64,000 nt of DNA. Origin: Rhodanobacter thiooxydans. GTDB lineage: Bacteria; Pseudomonadota; Gammaproteobacteria; Xanthomonadales; Rhodanobacteraceae. Positions 17,999 to 27,375 of the stretch are shown here, piece by piece (position 1 is the stretch's first letter; each line of letters begins with the position of its first letter). The DNA lies in contig NZ_CP127409.1 in NCBI RefSeq assembly GCF_030291135.1, forward strand, positions 372,001-436,000. Reading direction: 5' to 3'. The position numbers and the translations under genes are program-made. The notes beneath the pieces are model-generated. The model searched no databases and was not told the DNA's origin. It saw only the letters and a list, made by a program, of their open reading frames with translations.

Positions 17999-19981
17999 TC
18001 AACCGCCCGCCAGCATCGCCTTGATCCGCGCCATGTGCGACTCGGCGGTCTCGCGGGTCACTTCCTTGTCCGCTTCCGGATCCTTGCCCTGCCAGTGCAG
18101 GTCGGCCTGCGGCAGCTCGTGCAGGAAGCGGCTGGGCTGGTTGCGATGAATGTCGCCGTAGCGTTTCGTCTGCGCCGACCACGACAGCGTCAGCAGTTCC
18201 TTGGCGCGGGTGATGCCGACGTACATCAGTCGGCGTTCCTCATCGACGCGGCCTTCGTCCAGCGCGCCCTCGTGCGGCAGCGTGCCGTCCTCGCAGCCGA
18301 CGATGAAGACGAAGCGGAACTCCAGCCCCTTCGCCGCGTGCAGCGTCATCATGCGCACCGCGTTGCCGGGCTCGTCGCGGTCGGCGTGGCTGAGCAGCGC
18401 CAGCTGCGAGGCGAGGTCGCCGGCCGTGTTGCCCCCCTTCTGCATCGCGCGGAACCAGTCGGCCAGTTCCTGCAGGTTGCCCAGCTTGCGTTCGCGCACC
18501 GTCGCATCGGTGGTGCCGGCGGCGATCTGCGCGGCGTAGCCGGTGCGTTTCAGGATCAGCTCGACCAGGTCGGCGGCGCTCTCGTGCAGCGAGGCGCTGC
18601 GCAGTTCGTCCAGCAGGTTGGCGAATGAAGCCAGCGCGGCGGCCGGGCGCGGAGTGAGCTGGCGCAGCACGCCGTCGCTGCGGGTGGCGTCGAGCAGCGA
18701 CGAGTGGCGCGACTGCGCGAGCTGGCCCAGCTTCTCCAGCGTGGTTGCGCCGATCTCGCGCTTCGGCACGTTCACCACGCGCAGAAAGGCGGCGTCGTCG
18801 CTGGGGTTGGTCAGCAGGCGCAGATAGCACAGCAGGTCCTTCACCTCGGCGCGGTCGAGGAAGGACAGCGCGCCGGTGAGGTGGTATGGAATGCGCGCCA
18901 GACGCAAGGCTTTTTCAAGAACCCGCGCCTGGAAGTTGCCGCGGTACAGGACCGCCATGTCGTCCCAGCGCGCCTTGTGCTTCTCGGCCAGGGTGGTGGC
19001 GATCGCGGCGACGCGCTCGGCCTCGTGCTCGGCTTCCTTGCATTCCAGCACGCGGATCGGCGCGCCTTCCGGGTGCTCGCTCCACAGCTTCTTTTCGTGC
19101 AGGTGCGGGTTGTTCGCGATCAGCGCATTCGCCGCGCGCAGGATGCGCTTGCCGCAGCGGTAGTTCTGTTCCAGCTTGATCACGCGCAGGTTTGGCCAGT
19201 CGCGGCCGAGCTGGTCGATGTTCTCCGGGTTGGCGCCGCGCCAGGCGTAGATCGACTGGTCGTCGTCGCCCACGCAGGTGATGCCGCCGCGCTCGCCGGT
19301 CAGCGCCTTCAGCAGGCGGTACTGCGCGTCGTTGGTGTCCTGGTACTCGTCCACCAGCAGGTAGCGCAGGCGCTCGCGCCAGGCATCGCGGCACTCCGCA
19401 TCCGATTCCAGGATGCGCAGCGGCAGCCGGATCAGGTCGTCGAAGTCGACAGCGTTGAAGGCGCTCAGGCGCTGCTGGTACAAGTCGTAGATCGTCGCCG
19501 CTTCCAGCTCGCGCGGGCTGCGCGCGGCGGCCAGCGCCTCTTCCGGCGACAGCCCGCCGTTCTTCGCGCGGCTGAGCAGGTTGCGGATGCCGAACAGCAC
19601 GTCGGGCTTGGCGCCCTTCGGCGCCAGCTCCTTGACGATGCCGCCGCTGTCGTCTGCGTCCAGCACCGAGAAGCCGCGGCGCAGGCCCGCGCGGGCGTGC
19701 TCGATCTGCAGGAATTTCAGCCCCAGCGCGTGGAACGTGCTGACCGTGAGCGCGGCGGCGTCCTCGCTGCTGACCAGCTTCGCCACGCGCTCGCGCATCT
19801 CGCGCGCGGCCTTGTTGGTAAAGGTGATCGCGGCGATTTTCGACGGTGCCAGCTTGCGGCGCTGGATCAGGTAGGCGATCTTCTGAGTGATCACGCTGGT
19901 CTTGCCGGAACCGGCGCCGGCCAGCACCAGCAGCGGGCTGTCGCAGTGTTCGACGGCGGCCAGTTGTTGCGGATTGAGCAT
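17999..19981 (-). CDS. rep: ATP-dependent DNA helicase Rep
   Basis: 660 residues, close to the 673 of E. coli Rep. A superfamily 1A 3'-5' helicase that helps the replisome through blocks. It starts MLNPQQLAAVEHCDSPLLV and has the Walker A GAGSGKT near residues 23-29, the FTNKAAREM motif, DDQSIYAWRGA, and late motifs VRMMTLHAAKGLEF and YVGITRAKELL. The long open frame upstream of 19981 overlaps the divergent FAD-dependent enzyme and is not coding. The gap to that divergent gene is 105 bp. Confidence 0.96.
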   Translation of the reverse strand: MLNPQQLAAVEHCDSPLLVLAGAGSGKTSVITQKIAYLIQRRKLAPSKIAAITFTNKAAREMRERVAKLVSSEDAAALTVSTFHALGLKFLQIEHARAGLRRGFSVLDADDSGGIVKELAPKGAKPDVLFGIRNLLSRAKNGGLSPEEALAAARSPRELEAATIYDLYQQRLSAFNAVDFDDLIRLPLRILESDAECRDAWRERLRYLLVDEYQDTNDAQYRLLKALTGERGGITCVGDDDQSIYAWRGANPENIDQLGRDWPNLRVIKLEQNYRCGKRILRAANALIANNPHLHEKKLWSEHPEGAPIRVLECKEAEHEAERVAAIATTLAEKHKARWDDMAVLYRGNFQARVLEKALRLARIPYHLTGALSFLDRAEVKDLLCYLRLLTNPSDDAAFLRVVNVPKREIGATTLEKLGQLAQSRHSSLLDATRSDGVLRQLTPRPAAALASFANLLDELRSASLHESAADLVELILKRTGYAAQIAAGTTDATVRERKLGNLQELADWFRAMQKGGNTAGDLASQLALLSHADRDEPGNAVRMMTLHAAKGLEFRFVFIVGCEDGTLPHEGALDEGRVDEERRLMYVGITRAKELLTLSWSAQTKRYGDIHRNQPSRFLHELPQADLHWQGKDPEADKEVTRETAESHMARIKAMLAGG

Positions 19982-20086
19982 GGATCGAAAGACGGGATGA
20001 GGCGGTGCCCGATGGTAACAGAGCACCGCTGGCGCCCCGGTCCGCTTCGGCCATAATCGGCCGTACGGCAGCCAGTGGGGAACGGC

Positions 20087-21418
20087 ATGACGGAACCGGA
20101 ACTCGAACAGTGCGACGTGGCGGTGATCGGCGGCGGCCCCGGCGGCAGCACCGCGGCGGCGCTGCTGGCGCGCCGCGGCTACAAGGTGATCGCGCTGGAG
20201 AAGGCGCATCACCCGCGCTTCCATATCGGCGAGTCGCTGCTGCCGATGAACCTGCCGGTGTTCGAGCGCCTCGGCGTGCTGGACAAGGTGCGCGAGCTGG
20301 GCGTGTTCAAGTCCGGCGCGGATTTCGAGGCCGACAACGCGCGCGGCTACAACGTCTACGCGTTCGCCCGCGCGATCGGGCAGAGCCCGCCGCACGCGTA
20401 CCAGGTGTGGCGCCAGGATTTCGACGAGATGCTGTACCAGCACGCGTGCGAATCCGGCGCCGACGCGCGTGAAGGGCACGAAGTGCTGCGCGTGGAGCAG
20501 CGCGGCCCGCGCGAGAGCTGGCTGGACGTGCGCACCGACGACGGCCGCGACTACGCGATCCGGGCGCGCTACGTGGTGGACGCCAGCGGCCGCGACGCGC
20601 TGCTGGCGACGAAGAGGAAACTGCGGCGCAGGAACGCGCAGCACCAGAGCGCGGCGATCTTCGGCCATTTCCGCGGCGCCGACCGCCGCAACGGCGAAGA
20701 TGCCGGCAACGTCAGCATCTACCGGTTCGAACACGGCTGGATGTGGATGATCCCGCTGCCCGACGGCGTGATGAGCGTGGGCGCGGTGTGCCAGCCGGAG
20801 TACCTGAAGCAGCGCAGGGGACGCACGGTGGAATTCCTGATCGACACGCTGAAACTCAATCCGGCGCTGTGGCGGCGCGTCGAGCAGGCCGGGCTGATCG
20901 GCAACGAGGTGCATGTCACCGGCAACTATTCTTACGACTCGACCCGCATGGGCGGTCCGGGCTGGGTGCTGGTGGGCGATGCGTTCGCCTTCCTCGACCC
21001 GGTTTTTTCCTCAGGCGTGTACCTGGCGATGGACGGTGCGGAGCGGGCAGTCGAGGTGGTCGATGCGGCGTTGCGCGAACCGCGGCGCGAGCGGACCCTG
21101 CTGCGCCGGCTGGAGCAGCGCCAGCGCAAGGGCATGGCCCGCTTCGCGTTCTTCATCCACCGCTTCAACGGGCCGGTGATGCGGCAGATGCTCCGTTCGC
21201 CGCGCAACACCTGGCAGCTGGAGCAGGCCGTGATCTCGATGCTCGCCGGCGACCTGTTCGACACGCCGAAGGTGCTGTGGCGGCTGCAGCTGTTCAAGCT
21301 GGTCTACGCGATGGGCGTCCTGCGCGACTGGCGCCGCAGCCGCGCCGAACGCCGCGACCGCCTGGCCCAGGCGCGCGCGTCGTTCACCGGCGGCAACGCG
21401 CCGCCGGACAAGGCCTGA
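20087..21418 (+). CDS. Flavin-dependent halogenase-like FAD oxidoreductase
   Basis: 443 residues. The FAD-binding GGGPGGS is near residue 15, and HIGESLLPMNLPVFERLG follows. The segment WMWMIP near residue 220 fits the WxWxIP signature of flavin-dependent halogenases. GDAFAFLDPVFSSGVYLA is the second FAD motif. Proteins of this kind are either halogenases or related reductases/oxygenases that kept the fold; which applies here is not decided. ATG at 20087 has GGGG six bases upstream; an in-frame GTG lies four codons earlier. It stands alone, divergent from rep. Confidence 0.8.
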   Translation: MTEPELEQCDVAVIGGGPGGSTAAALLARRGYKVIALEKAHHPRFHIGESLLPMNLPVFERLGVLDKVRELGVFKSGADFEADNARGYNVYAFARAIGQSPPHAYQVWRQDFDEMLYQHACESGADAREGHEVLRVEQRGPRESWLDVRTDDGRDYAIRARYVVDASGRDALLATKRKLRRRNAQHQSAAIFGHFRGADRRNGEDAGNVSIYRFEHGWMWMIPLPDGVMSVGAVCQPEYLKQRRGRTVEFLIDTLKLNPALWRRVEQAGLIGNEVHVTGNYSYDSTRMGGPGWVLVGDAFAFLDPVFSSGVYLAMDGAERAVEVVDAALREPRRERTLLRRLEQRQRKGMARFAFFIHRFNGPVMRQMLRSPRNTWQLEQAVISMLAGDLFDTPKVLWRLQLFKLVYAMGVLRDWRRSRAERRDRLAQARASFTGGNAPPDKA

Positions 21419-21426
21419 CGTGTGCT

Positions 21427-21449
21427 CCCTCCCCTGCCTGCAGGGGAGG
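21427..21449. repeat. Dispersed GC-rich palindromic repeat, copy 2
   Basis: CCCTCCCCTGC and GCAGGGGAGGG flank a CT centre just after the halogenase-like gene, followed by TTGGGGTGGGGT. The same core recurs in the opposite sense at 39280-39303, preceded by the matching ACCCCACCCCGG flank, so the unit is longer than the palindrome. A REP-like mobile or mRNA-stability element is likely. Confidence 0.65.
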
Positions 21450-21538
21450 GTTGGGGTGGGGTGCTCTTGTGCCTTCAGGCAAGCCATCGACACCCGGCTG
21501 TCGCGCTACCATGCATGGTCTTCAACCGAACGCGCACC

Positions 21539-22171
21539 ATGGCCAAGCTCTATTTCTATTACTCGGCGATGAACGCCGGCAAGACCACCACGCTGCTGCA
21601 GAGCGCGTACAACTACCACGAGCGCGGCATGCGCACGCTGATCCTCACGCCGGCGCTGGACGACCGTTTCGGCGACGGCGTGGTGGCCTCGCGCATCGGC
21701 CTCAAGGCGATCGCACGGCGCTTCGCCGGTGACGAGGACCTGCTGGCGCTGGTGGAGGCCGATATCGCCGCACACGGGCCGCTGCATTGCGTGTTCGTCG
21801 ACGAAGCGCAGTTCCTGACCAAGGCGCAGGTGTGGCAGGCCAGTGACGTGGTCGATCGGCTGGGCATCCCGGTGCTGGCCTACGGCCTGCGCACCGATTT
21901 CCGCGGCGAGTTGTTCGAGGGCAGCCGCTACCTGCTGGCCTGGGCCGATGAGTTGCAGGAGATCAAGACGATCTGCCACACCGGGCGCAAGGCGACCATG
22001 GTGGTGCGCGTGGACGAGCACGGCCGCGCCGTCACCGACGGCCCGCAGGTTGAGATCGGTGGCAACGAACGCTATGTCTCGGTGAGCCGCGCCGAGTTCA
22101 AGAAGATCAGCGCGGGCCAGGGCCGCATCGAGCTGCAGCAGACCGTGCTGCCGCTGGGCGAGCGCGAATGA
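21539..22171 (+). CDS. tdk: Thymidine kinase
   Basis: 210 residues, type II thymidine kinase, phosphorylating thymidine in the salvage pathway. Walker A is seen as [11 protein letters not shown] near the N-terminus, the Walker B/lid as FVDEAQFL, and [15 protein letters not shown] is the family motif. The zinc ribbon is reduced: only [14 protein letters not shown] is visible, with a single Cys, so the usual four-Cys zinc site of many homologues appears incomplete. ATG at 21539 gives [12 protein letters not shown], the standard N-terminus. Confidence 0.95.
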   Translation: MAKLYFYYSAMNAGKTTTLLQSAYNYHERGMRTLILTPALDDRFGDGVVASRIGLKAIARRFAGDEDLLALVEADIAAHGPLHCVFVDEAQFLTKAQVWQASDVVDRLGIPVLAYGLRTDFRGELFEGSRYLLAWADELQEIKTICHTGRKATMVVRVDEHGRAVTDGPQVEIGGNERYVSVSRAEFKKISAGQGRIELQQTVLPLGERE

Positions 22172-22193
22172 ACCGAGCCACCAAGGAATCTGC

Positions 22194-22961
22194 ATGAGCG
22201 AAGTCACTCCCCCCGCCAGCTGGCCACGGCCGTACTGGCAACCCGGCGAAGACGAGGTGGTGCTGCAGTTCTACGTGTTCGGCAAGTTCGAGCCGGAGCT
22301 GCTGATTCCGTCGCCGCGCTACGGCAGCCCCGGCCTGCCCGCGGGCGTGGAGATCCAGCGCTTCCAGAACGCCGTGTTGCGCCAGTGGGAGGGCTATCCG
22401 CTGAACGGCGCACTGGGCCAGTTGATCAGGGAAGATACACCCGAAGCGTACGAGGCCGCGCGCATCGCGCCCGAGGTGCTGGTGGTGCGCGGCGTGCTCA
22501 AGGACGCCGCCAGCCTCGACTATCTGCGCGATACGCTGGGCGTGCTGGCCGGCATGCTCGACGTGGGCGGCACGGCGATCCTCGACCCGCAGATCCTCAC
22601 CCTGTTCGACGCCGAGCACTGGCGTCACCACTATCTGGTCAAGGACGGCGCGCCGCCGCGCAACCACGTGCTGATCCTGCGCAGCGACGAGGGCGGCGAC
22701 CGCTCCTGGGTGCACACCCGCGGCATGCGCAAGTTCGGCCGCCCCGACCTCAGCCTGCGCCAGGTACCCGAGCGCGATCTCGACCGCGCCGGCGTGCTGT
22801 GCGAGAAGCTGGTGGAACTGCTCTCGCTGGGCGCACACTTCAGCGCCGGCCAGCAACTCGACGTCGAGGGCATCCCCGGTGGCCTGGTGGCGCAGCCGGG
22901 CGGCAGCCTCGACGACCCCGAGTTCAACAACACTCACATCGAGTTCCGCTGGGCGGAGTGA
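22194..22961 (+). CDS. Conserved hypothetical protein
   Basis: 255 residues, not recognised. No signal peptide or membrane segment is seen. The sequence is acidic, with a Trp/Pro-rich N-terminus (SWPRPYWQPGEDEVVLQFY) and a charged centre containing HWRHHYLVKDG and VHTRGMRKFGRPDLS. The even composition and absence of low complexity argue for a folded cytoplasmic protein. It starts 22 bp after tdk and is probably co-transcribed. It converges with mutM. Confidence 0.75.
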   Translation: MSEVTPPASWPRPYWQPGEDEVVLQFYVFGKFEPELLIPSPRYGSPGLPAGVEIQRFQNAVLRQWEGYPLNGALGQLIREDTPEAYEAARIAPEVLVVRGVLKDAASLDYLRDTLGVLAGMLDVGGTAILDPQILTLFDAEHWRHHYLVKDGAPPRNHVLILRSDEGGDRSWVHTRGMRKFGRPDLSLRQVPERDLDRAGVLCEKLVELLSLGAHFSAGQQLDVEGIPGGLVAQPGGSLDDPEFNNTHIEFRWAE

Positions 22962-22976
22962 CGCGCGTCCCTCACC

Positions 22977-23804
22977 TCAGTGCTGGCAGTGCGGACACCA
23001 GAACGTCGAGCGTTGCCCCAGCACGACCTGCCGGATCGGTGTGCCGCAGGCGTGGCACGGTTCGCCGGCGCGGCCGTAGACCATCAGCTCGCGGAAGAAG
23101 TAGCCGGGTGCACCGTCGGGGTTGAGGAAGTCGCGCAGGGTGGTGCCGCCGCGTTCGATGGCCCAGGCCAGCAGGCGTTTCACCTCGGCGGCGAGCCGTG
23201 CGTAGCGCGCCCGCGAGATGCTGCCGGCTGGCTTGCGTGGGTCGATGCCGGCGCGAAACAGCGCCTCGCTGGCGTAGATGTTGCCCACGCCGACGACGAT
23301 CGCGTTGTCCATCAGGAACAGCTTCACTGCCGCCGTGCGGCCGCGCGAGCGCTGCCACAGCAGGTCGCCGTCGAAGGTGTCGGTGAGTGGCTCGGGGCCG
23401 AGCTTGGCGAGCAGCTCGTGGATGGTGCCGGGCGGTTGCCACAGCAGGCAGCCGAAGCGGCGCGGGTCGGTGAAGCGCAGGATGCGCGGCGCCTGTGCGT
23501 TCGTGCGTTCCAGCACGATGTCGACGTGGTCGTGCCTGCCCACCGGCGCGTCCGGCGGCAGCACGCGCAGCACGCCGGTCATGCCCAGGTGCAGCAGTGC
23601 GCTGCCGGCCCCGGTGTGCAGCAGCAGGTATTTCGCGCGGCGCTCCACCGCGTCGATGCGCTGGCCGGGCAGCAGTGCCGTGATCTCCGGCGGGATCGGC
23701 CAGCGCAGGTCGGGCCGGCGCAGGATCACGCCGGTGACGCGGCGGCCGACCACGTACGGCGCGATGCCGCGGCGGGTGGTTTCGACTTCGGGCAGTTCAG
23801 GCAA
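22977..23804 (-). CDS. mutM: Formamidopyrimidine-DNA glycosylase MutM
   Basis: 275 residues. A bifunctional glycosylase/AP lyase that removes 8-oxoguanine from DNA. The catalytic N-terminus [13 protein letters not shown] (Pro after Met, then Glu) is intact, and a C-terminal four-Cys zinc finger is present: CHACGTP then CPHCQH. Typical family motifs [12 protein letters not shown] and [13 protein letters not shown] are seen. It is followed 17 bases... upstream by the Gld-like operon: the next gene on this strand ends just beyond the mutM start, so mutM may be the last gene of that transcript. Confidence 0.97.
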   Translation of the reverse strand: MPELPEVETTRRGIAPYVVGRRVTGVILRRPDLRWPIPPEITALLPGQRIDAVERRAKYLLLHTGAGSALLHLGMTGVLRVLPPDAPVGRHDHVDIVLERTNAQAPRILRFTDPRRFGCLLWQPPGTIHELLAKLGPEPLTDTFDGDLLWQRSRGRTAAVKLFLMDNAIVVGVGNIYASEALFRAGIDPRKPAGSISRARYARLAAEVKRLLAWAIERGGTTLRDFLNPDGAPGYFFRELMVYGRAGEPCHACGTPIRQVVLGQRSTFWCPHCQH

Positions 23805-23820
23805 GGCGTGATCCCGCGGC

Positions 23821-24312
23821 TCAGTGCAGCTCGGTGGTCGTCGTCGCCGGCGAGCGCGGCACGTAGCGCGACGATACCAGCGCGATGCGCTGGCCCACTC
23901 GCACGTAGTGCTGCGGGCCGGTGACCGAGGCCTCTCCGAATTCCAGCGTCTGCCCGTCCAGTTGCAGCACGGCGCGCGGCGGGGCCAGCCCGATCTTCGC
24001 TGGCTCGAAATCGCCGGCCGCGCGCCAGCTCAGCACGGGCGCGGCGGCGGTGTCGGCGAGGTCGTTGAGCCGCCCGTCGATGGCGCGCGCCGGCGTGCCG
24101 TCAACACGCCACCAATGGTCGTCGCGCTTTTCGTAGTGTTCGGCGGGGGCGCCGGGCAGGGTGAGCGCAACGTGCGTGATGGCGGCGGGATCGAGCGTGG
24201 TGAGGTTGCCGGTGGCGTGGCGCGCGTCACGCTGCCACTGCCAGCCAGCGAGCAGCAGCAACGCCACCACGGCAACCAGCAGGATCAGACGCTGACGGGC
24301 GGCACGCTTCAT
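23821..24312 (-). CDS. Membrane-anchored DUF4340-like protein of the Gld-type ABC operon
   Basis: 163 residues with one N-terminal membrane anchor ([18 protein letters not shown]) and an extracytoplasmic domain containing HWWRVDG and [16 protein letters not shown]. These patterns resemble DUF4340 proteins, which are regularly encoded next to GldF/GldG-like ABC genes. No activity is known. It begins three bases after the GldG-like gene and is the fourth gene of that operon. Confidence 0.7.
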   Translation of the reverse strand: MKRAARQRLILLVAVVALLLLAGWQWQRDARHATGNLTTLDPAAITHVALTLPGAPAEHYEKRDDHWWRVDGTPARAIDGRLNDLADTAAAPVLSWRAAGDFEPAKIGLAPPRAVLQLDGQTLEFGEASVTGPQHYVRVGQRIALVSSRYVPRSPATTTTELH

Positions 24313-24315
24313 CGC

Positions 24316-25671
24316 TCAGCGCCGCCGCCGACGCCAAGCGATCAGGCCGCCGGCCAGCAGCAACAGCAACGGCAGCACGACCAGGAAACCGATGCTCAGT
24401 GCATTCAACTCGGCCTGCGAGATTTCCAGCAGCCGGTCCGGCGCGCCGCGTGGCGGCAGCTGGACCAGCTTGTCGTCGCCGAGCAACCAGTCGAACACGC
24501 GCTCGCCCAGCGCGCGGTTGCCGCCGTTGCCGAGGAAGGTGTTGGACAGGAAGTCGCCGTCGCCGATCACCACCGCACGCTGCTCGCTCTTGTCCGGGCT
24601 GGGCGACAGCCGGCTCAGCGCGAAGCCGAAGTCCAGCGGGCCCTTCAGCTCGCCGGCATCGGCGTCGTAGTGGATGTCCGAGGGTTTGCTGTTGTCGATC
24701 GGCTGGAACTCGGTCCAGCTCTGCGCGCCGGAGCGCAGGAACGGCTTGGCCGCCCAGTCGCCCTGCGCCAGCTGGGCCAGCGCCGAGGCCTGCGGGAACA
24801 GCGTGGTCAAGGTGAAGCCGCGGGTGATCGCTTGCGGCGGGTAGCTGCCCAGCGCGATCAGGCGCGGGTCGCCCAGGCCCAGCGCGGCGCCGGAACCGTC
24901 GACCAGCACTCCCGGCAGCACGCGCACGCCGAGCGCGGCGGCCAGCGGCGCGAGGCCGAGGTCGTCGTTGGACGGCTCGCTCAGCCACAACAGGTTGCCG
25001 CCGTTCTGCACGTAGGCGACCAGCGCCTGCACCGCGGCCGGCGGCAGCGCCAGGCTCGGGCTGGCCAGCACCACCAGGTCGGTGTGCTCGGGCACCGCCG
25101 TCACTTGCGCGAAATTCAGCGGCACCGCGCGCATGCCGCGCGCTTCCAGCTGGGTGATGAAGGTGCCGAGGTCGGCGTTGGCCTGGCCGTCGGCGCGCCG
25201 TTCGCCGTCGCCGGTGACGAAGGCCACGATGCGGTCGCTGCCGCGCAGCAGCCGTTCCAGCGCATTGGTGAGGCTGCGTTCGGACAGCTCGTCCAGCCGC
25301 TGCTCGCGATCCCTGTAGTGCAGGATCAACGCGCCGTCGACGGTGATGCCCAGCTCGCGCATCTTCGCCGGGTCCAGCTGCGGATCGACGAAGCGCAGCG
25401 TCAGATCCGGCTTCACCGCCTGGTAGCGCTGCAGGAAGCCGGCCACGGTCTGGCGCAGGTTGCCCTGCGGGTTGGCGTAGCTGACGATCTCCACCGGGCC
25501 ATCGAGACGGGCCAGCACCGCGCGGCTTTCCGTGGACAGGCTGGTGCGGCCGTTGGCGGTCCAGTCGGCCTGGTGCGCGTAGCGCGTGCTGAGGTAGCCG
25601 ATCGCCGCCGCCGCCAGGACCAGCAGCAGCGCGAACAACCAGCCGTCCAGACGTCTGAACAGCGCGCCCAT
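24316..25671 (-). CDS. GldG-like ABC transport auxiliary protein
   Basis: 451 residues with an N-terminal membrane helix after MGALFRRLDGWLF, a large extracytoplasmic domain with alternating beta/alpha pattern, and a C-terminal helix followed by an Arg-rich tail (AWRRRRR). This is the layout of the ABC-type auxiliary (GldG) family. The ATG at 25671 overlaps the stop of the permease (ATGA), so translation is coupled. Together with the ATPase and permease it probably forms an ABC complex of unknown substrate; despite the name, gliding is not implied. Confidence 0.82.
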   Translation of the reverse strand: MGALFRRLDGWLFALLLVLAAAAIGYLSTRYAHQADWTANGRTSLSTESRAVLARLDGPVEIVSYANPQGNLRQTVAGFLQRYQAVKPDLTLRFVDPQLDPAKMRELGITVDGALILHYRDREQRLDELSERSLTNALERLLRGSDRIVAFVTGDGERRADGQANADLGTFITQLEARGMRAVPLNFAQVTAVPEHTDLVVLASPSLALPPAAVQALVAYVQNGGNLLWLSEPSNDDLGLAPLAAALGVRVLPGVLVDGSGAALGLGDPRLIALGSYPPQAITRGFTLTTLFPQASALAQLAQGDWAAKPFLRSGAQSWTEFQPIDNSKPSDIHYDADAGELKGPLDFGFALSRLSPSPDKSEQRAVVIGDGDFLSNTFLGNGGNRALGERVFDWLLGDDKLVQLPPRGAPDRLLEISQAELNALSIGFLVVLPLLLLLAGGLIAWRRRRR

Positions 25672-26441
25672 CAGTTGCGCTCCTTGTCGGCCGCCAGCCG
25701 GCGTGTGGCCAGCGCCAGCGCCAGTACGACCAGTAGCGCGAACCAGACGAGGTCGGCGCTGGAGACCAGTCCGCGCAGCAACGGCTGCAGGTGCGTGCTC
25801 ATCGCCAGCCAGTTGATCGCGCCGCCGTTGACGCCGGCCATCTGCGCGCCGAGGTTCACACTCCACAGCGCCAGCGCGATCACCAGCGCGGCGGCGGCGG
25901 CGAGCGCCGGATGCGAGGCGAAGCTCGAACAGGCCACGCCGATCGCGGCCAGCGCCGCCAGCATCAGCGCCAGGCCCAGCGTGGCGGCGGCCAGCTTGCC
26001 CCAGTCGAAGTGGGTGGCGTGCATCAGCGCCAAGGGCATCGCCAGGGTCAGTACCAGCCACAGCAGCAGCCAGCCCAGCACGGCCAGGTACTTGCCCAGC
26101 ACGATGCGCCAGGCCGGCACGCCCGCGGCGAACAGCAGCGGCAGGGTGCCGTTGCGACGCTCGCCGGCAAGCGTCGACATGGTGAGCAGCGGCACCACCA
26201 GGAACGCCAGCTGGGCCAGCTGGCCCAGCAGCGGCACACCAACCAGGTCGATGAAGCCGGGACCGTCCGGCAGCGCGGCGCGCTGGATCTGCCCGGCCAG
26301 GAAACTGCCCAGCAGCAGGGTGAAGTTCCATGCCAGCCAGGCCAGGGTCAGCGCCGCCAGCACCCAGGCCAGCGGCCGCACCAGCAGCCGGCGCCATTCC
26401 AGCCGCGTCACGGCGACGGTGTTCACGAGAGCGCCGCTCAT
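25671..26441 (-). CDS. ABC transporter permease (GldF-like)
   Basis: 256 residues with about six membrane helices. An ABC-2 type permease in which MSTLAGERRNGTLPLLFAAG is the family's coupling-helix-like segment. Its ATG overlaps the ATPase stop by four bases (ATGA), and its own stop overlaps the GldG-like start. The operon order ATPase-permease-GldG-DUF4340 supports the assignment. Confidence 0.85.
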   Translation of the reverse strand: MSGALVNTVAVTRLEWRRLLVRPLAWVLAALTLAWLAWNFTLLLGSFLAGQIQRAALPDGPGFIDLVGVPLLGQLAQLAFLVVPLLTMSTLAGERRNGTLPLLFAAGVPAWRIVLGKYLAVLGWLLLWLVLTLAMPLALMHATHFDWGKLAAATLGLALMLAALAAIGVACSSFASHPALAAAAALVIALALWSVNLGAQMAGVNGGAINWLAMSTHLQPLLRGLVSSADLVWFALLVVLALALATRRLAADKERN

Positions 26442-27202
26442 GCGGCGCGCGCCGGTGCGGTGTTGCCGTTCATCGCGATGCCGAAGAAGGTCTTCTCCAG
26501 CGCGGCATGGTCGTCGGCGCGCACCGCGCCATCGTGGCGCAGCGTGCCTTCGTGCAGGATCGCCACGCGGTCGCATACCGCGGTGACCTCGGCCAGCAGG
26601 TGGGTGGACAGGATCACCGCGGTGCCGGCCGCGGCCTGCTCGCGGATCAACGCACGCAGCGCGGCGACCTGCACCGGGTCGAGCGCGTTGGCCGGCTCGT
26701 CCAGCACCAGCAGGGTGGGACGATGCAGCAGCGCGCAGGCCAGGCCGAGGCGCTGGCGCTGGCCCTGCGACAGCACGCCAGCCAGGCGCCGGGCCAGTGG
26801 TTGCAGTTCCAGCCGCTCGATGATCGCGCTGCGCGCCTGGCGCAGTGCGGCGCCGGCCAGTCCGCGCAGGCGGCCGTGTGCGTCCAGGTGCTCCTCGACG
26901 CTGAGCTCGGCCCACACCGGCGCGCGTTCCGGCAACCAGCCGATCTGCGTGCGGGCCTGTTCCGGGTGTTCCAGGAAATCCTCGCCGTTCAGCTCGATGC
27001 CGCCGCTGTCGGGCTTGAGCGCACCGGCGATCATCGACAAGGTGGTCGACTTGCCGGCGCCGTTCACGCCCAGCAAGCCCATCACCTGGCCGCCTTGCAG
27101 CTCCAGGCCGAGATCCTGCACGGCAGTGCGGCCGGCGCGGCGGCGGCTGAGCCGGTGCAGGCGCAGGACGGTACGGGATGAATCGGCAGGGGGCGAAGTC
27201 AT
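26438..27202 (-). CDS. ABC transporter ATP-binding protein (GldA-like)
   Basis: 254 residues. Walker A GVNGAGKST is near residue 45, followed by a signature with one substitution (LSQGQRQRLGLA instead of LSGGQ), Walker B LLVLDEPANALDP, and the switch His in ILSTHLL. The first gene of a four-gene minus-strand operon. ATG at 27202 gives MTSPPADSS; the divergent desaturase starts about 173 bp away. Confidence 0.92.
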   Translation of the reverse strand: MTSPPADSSRTVLRLHRLSRRRAGRTAVQDLGLELQGGQVMGLLGVNGAGKSTTLSMIAGALKPDSGGIELNGEDFLEHPEQARTQIGWLPERAPVWAELSVEEHLDAHGRLRGLAGAALRQARSAIIERLELQPLARRLAGVLSQGQRQRLGLACALLHRPTLLVLDEPANALDPVQVAALRALIREQAAAGTAVILSTHLLAEVTAVCDRVAILHEGTLRHDGAVRADDHAALEKTFFGIAMNGNTAPARAA

Positions 27203-27375
27203 TGCGTGATTGTCACGGCGCCCCCATCGTTAAACAACAGGTGCACGCCACGGACGTGGATAACGTCACCTTAGCGTCCAGCTCTTGACCGGCTGCTATG
27301 ATTCGTGGTCAGCCGTGCTGGCGGGTATGGAAACCCCCGATCTACACTGCCTCCATCCCTCACCCGGTACTTTCC

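Noticed and set aside
19982-20914. Upstream extension of the rep frame.
   Set aside because: It lies opposite the FAD-dependent enzyme and has no helicase character; Rep normally starts at the MLNPQQ-type N-terminus.
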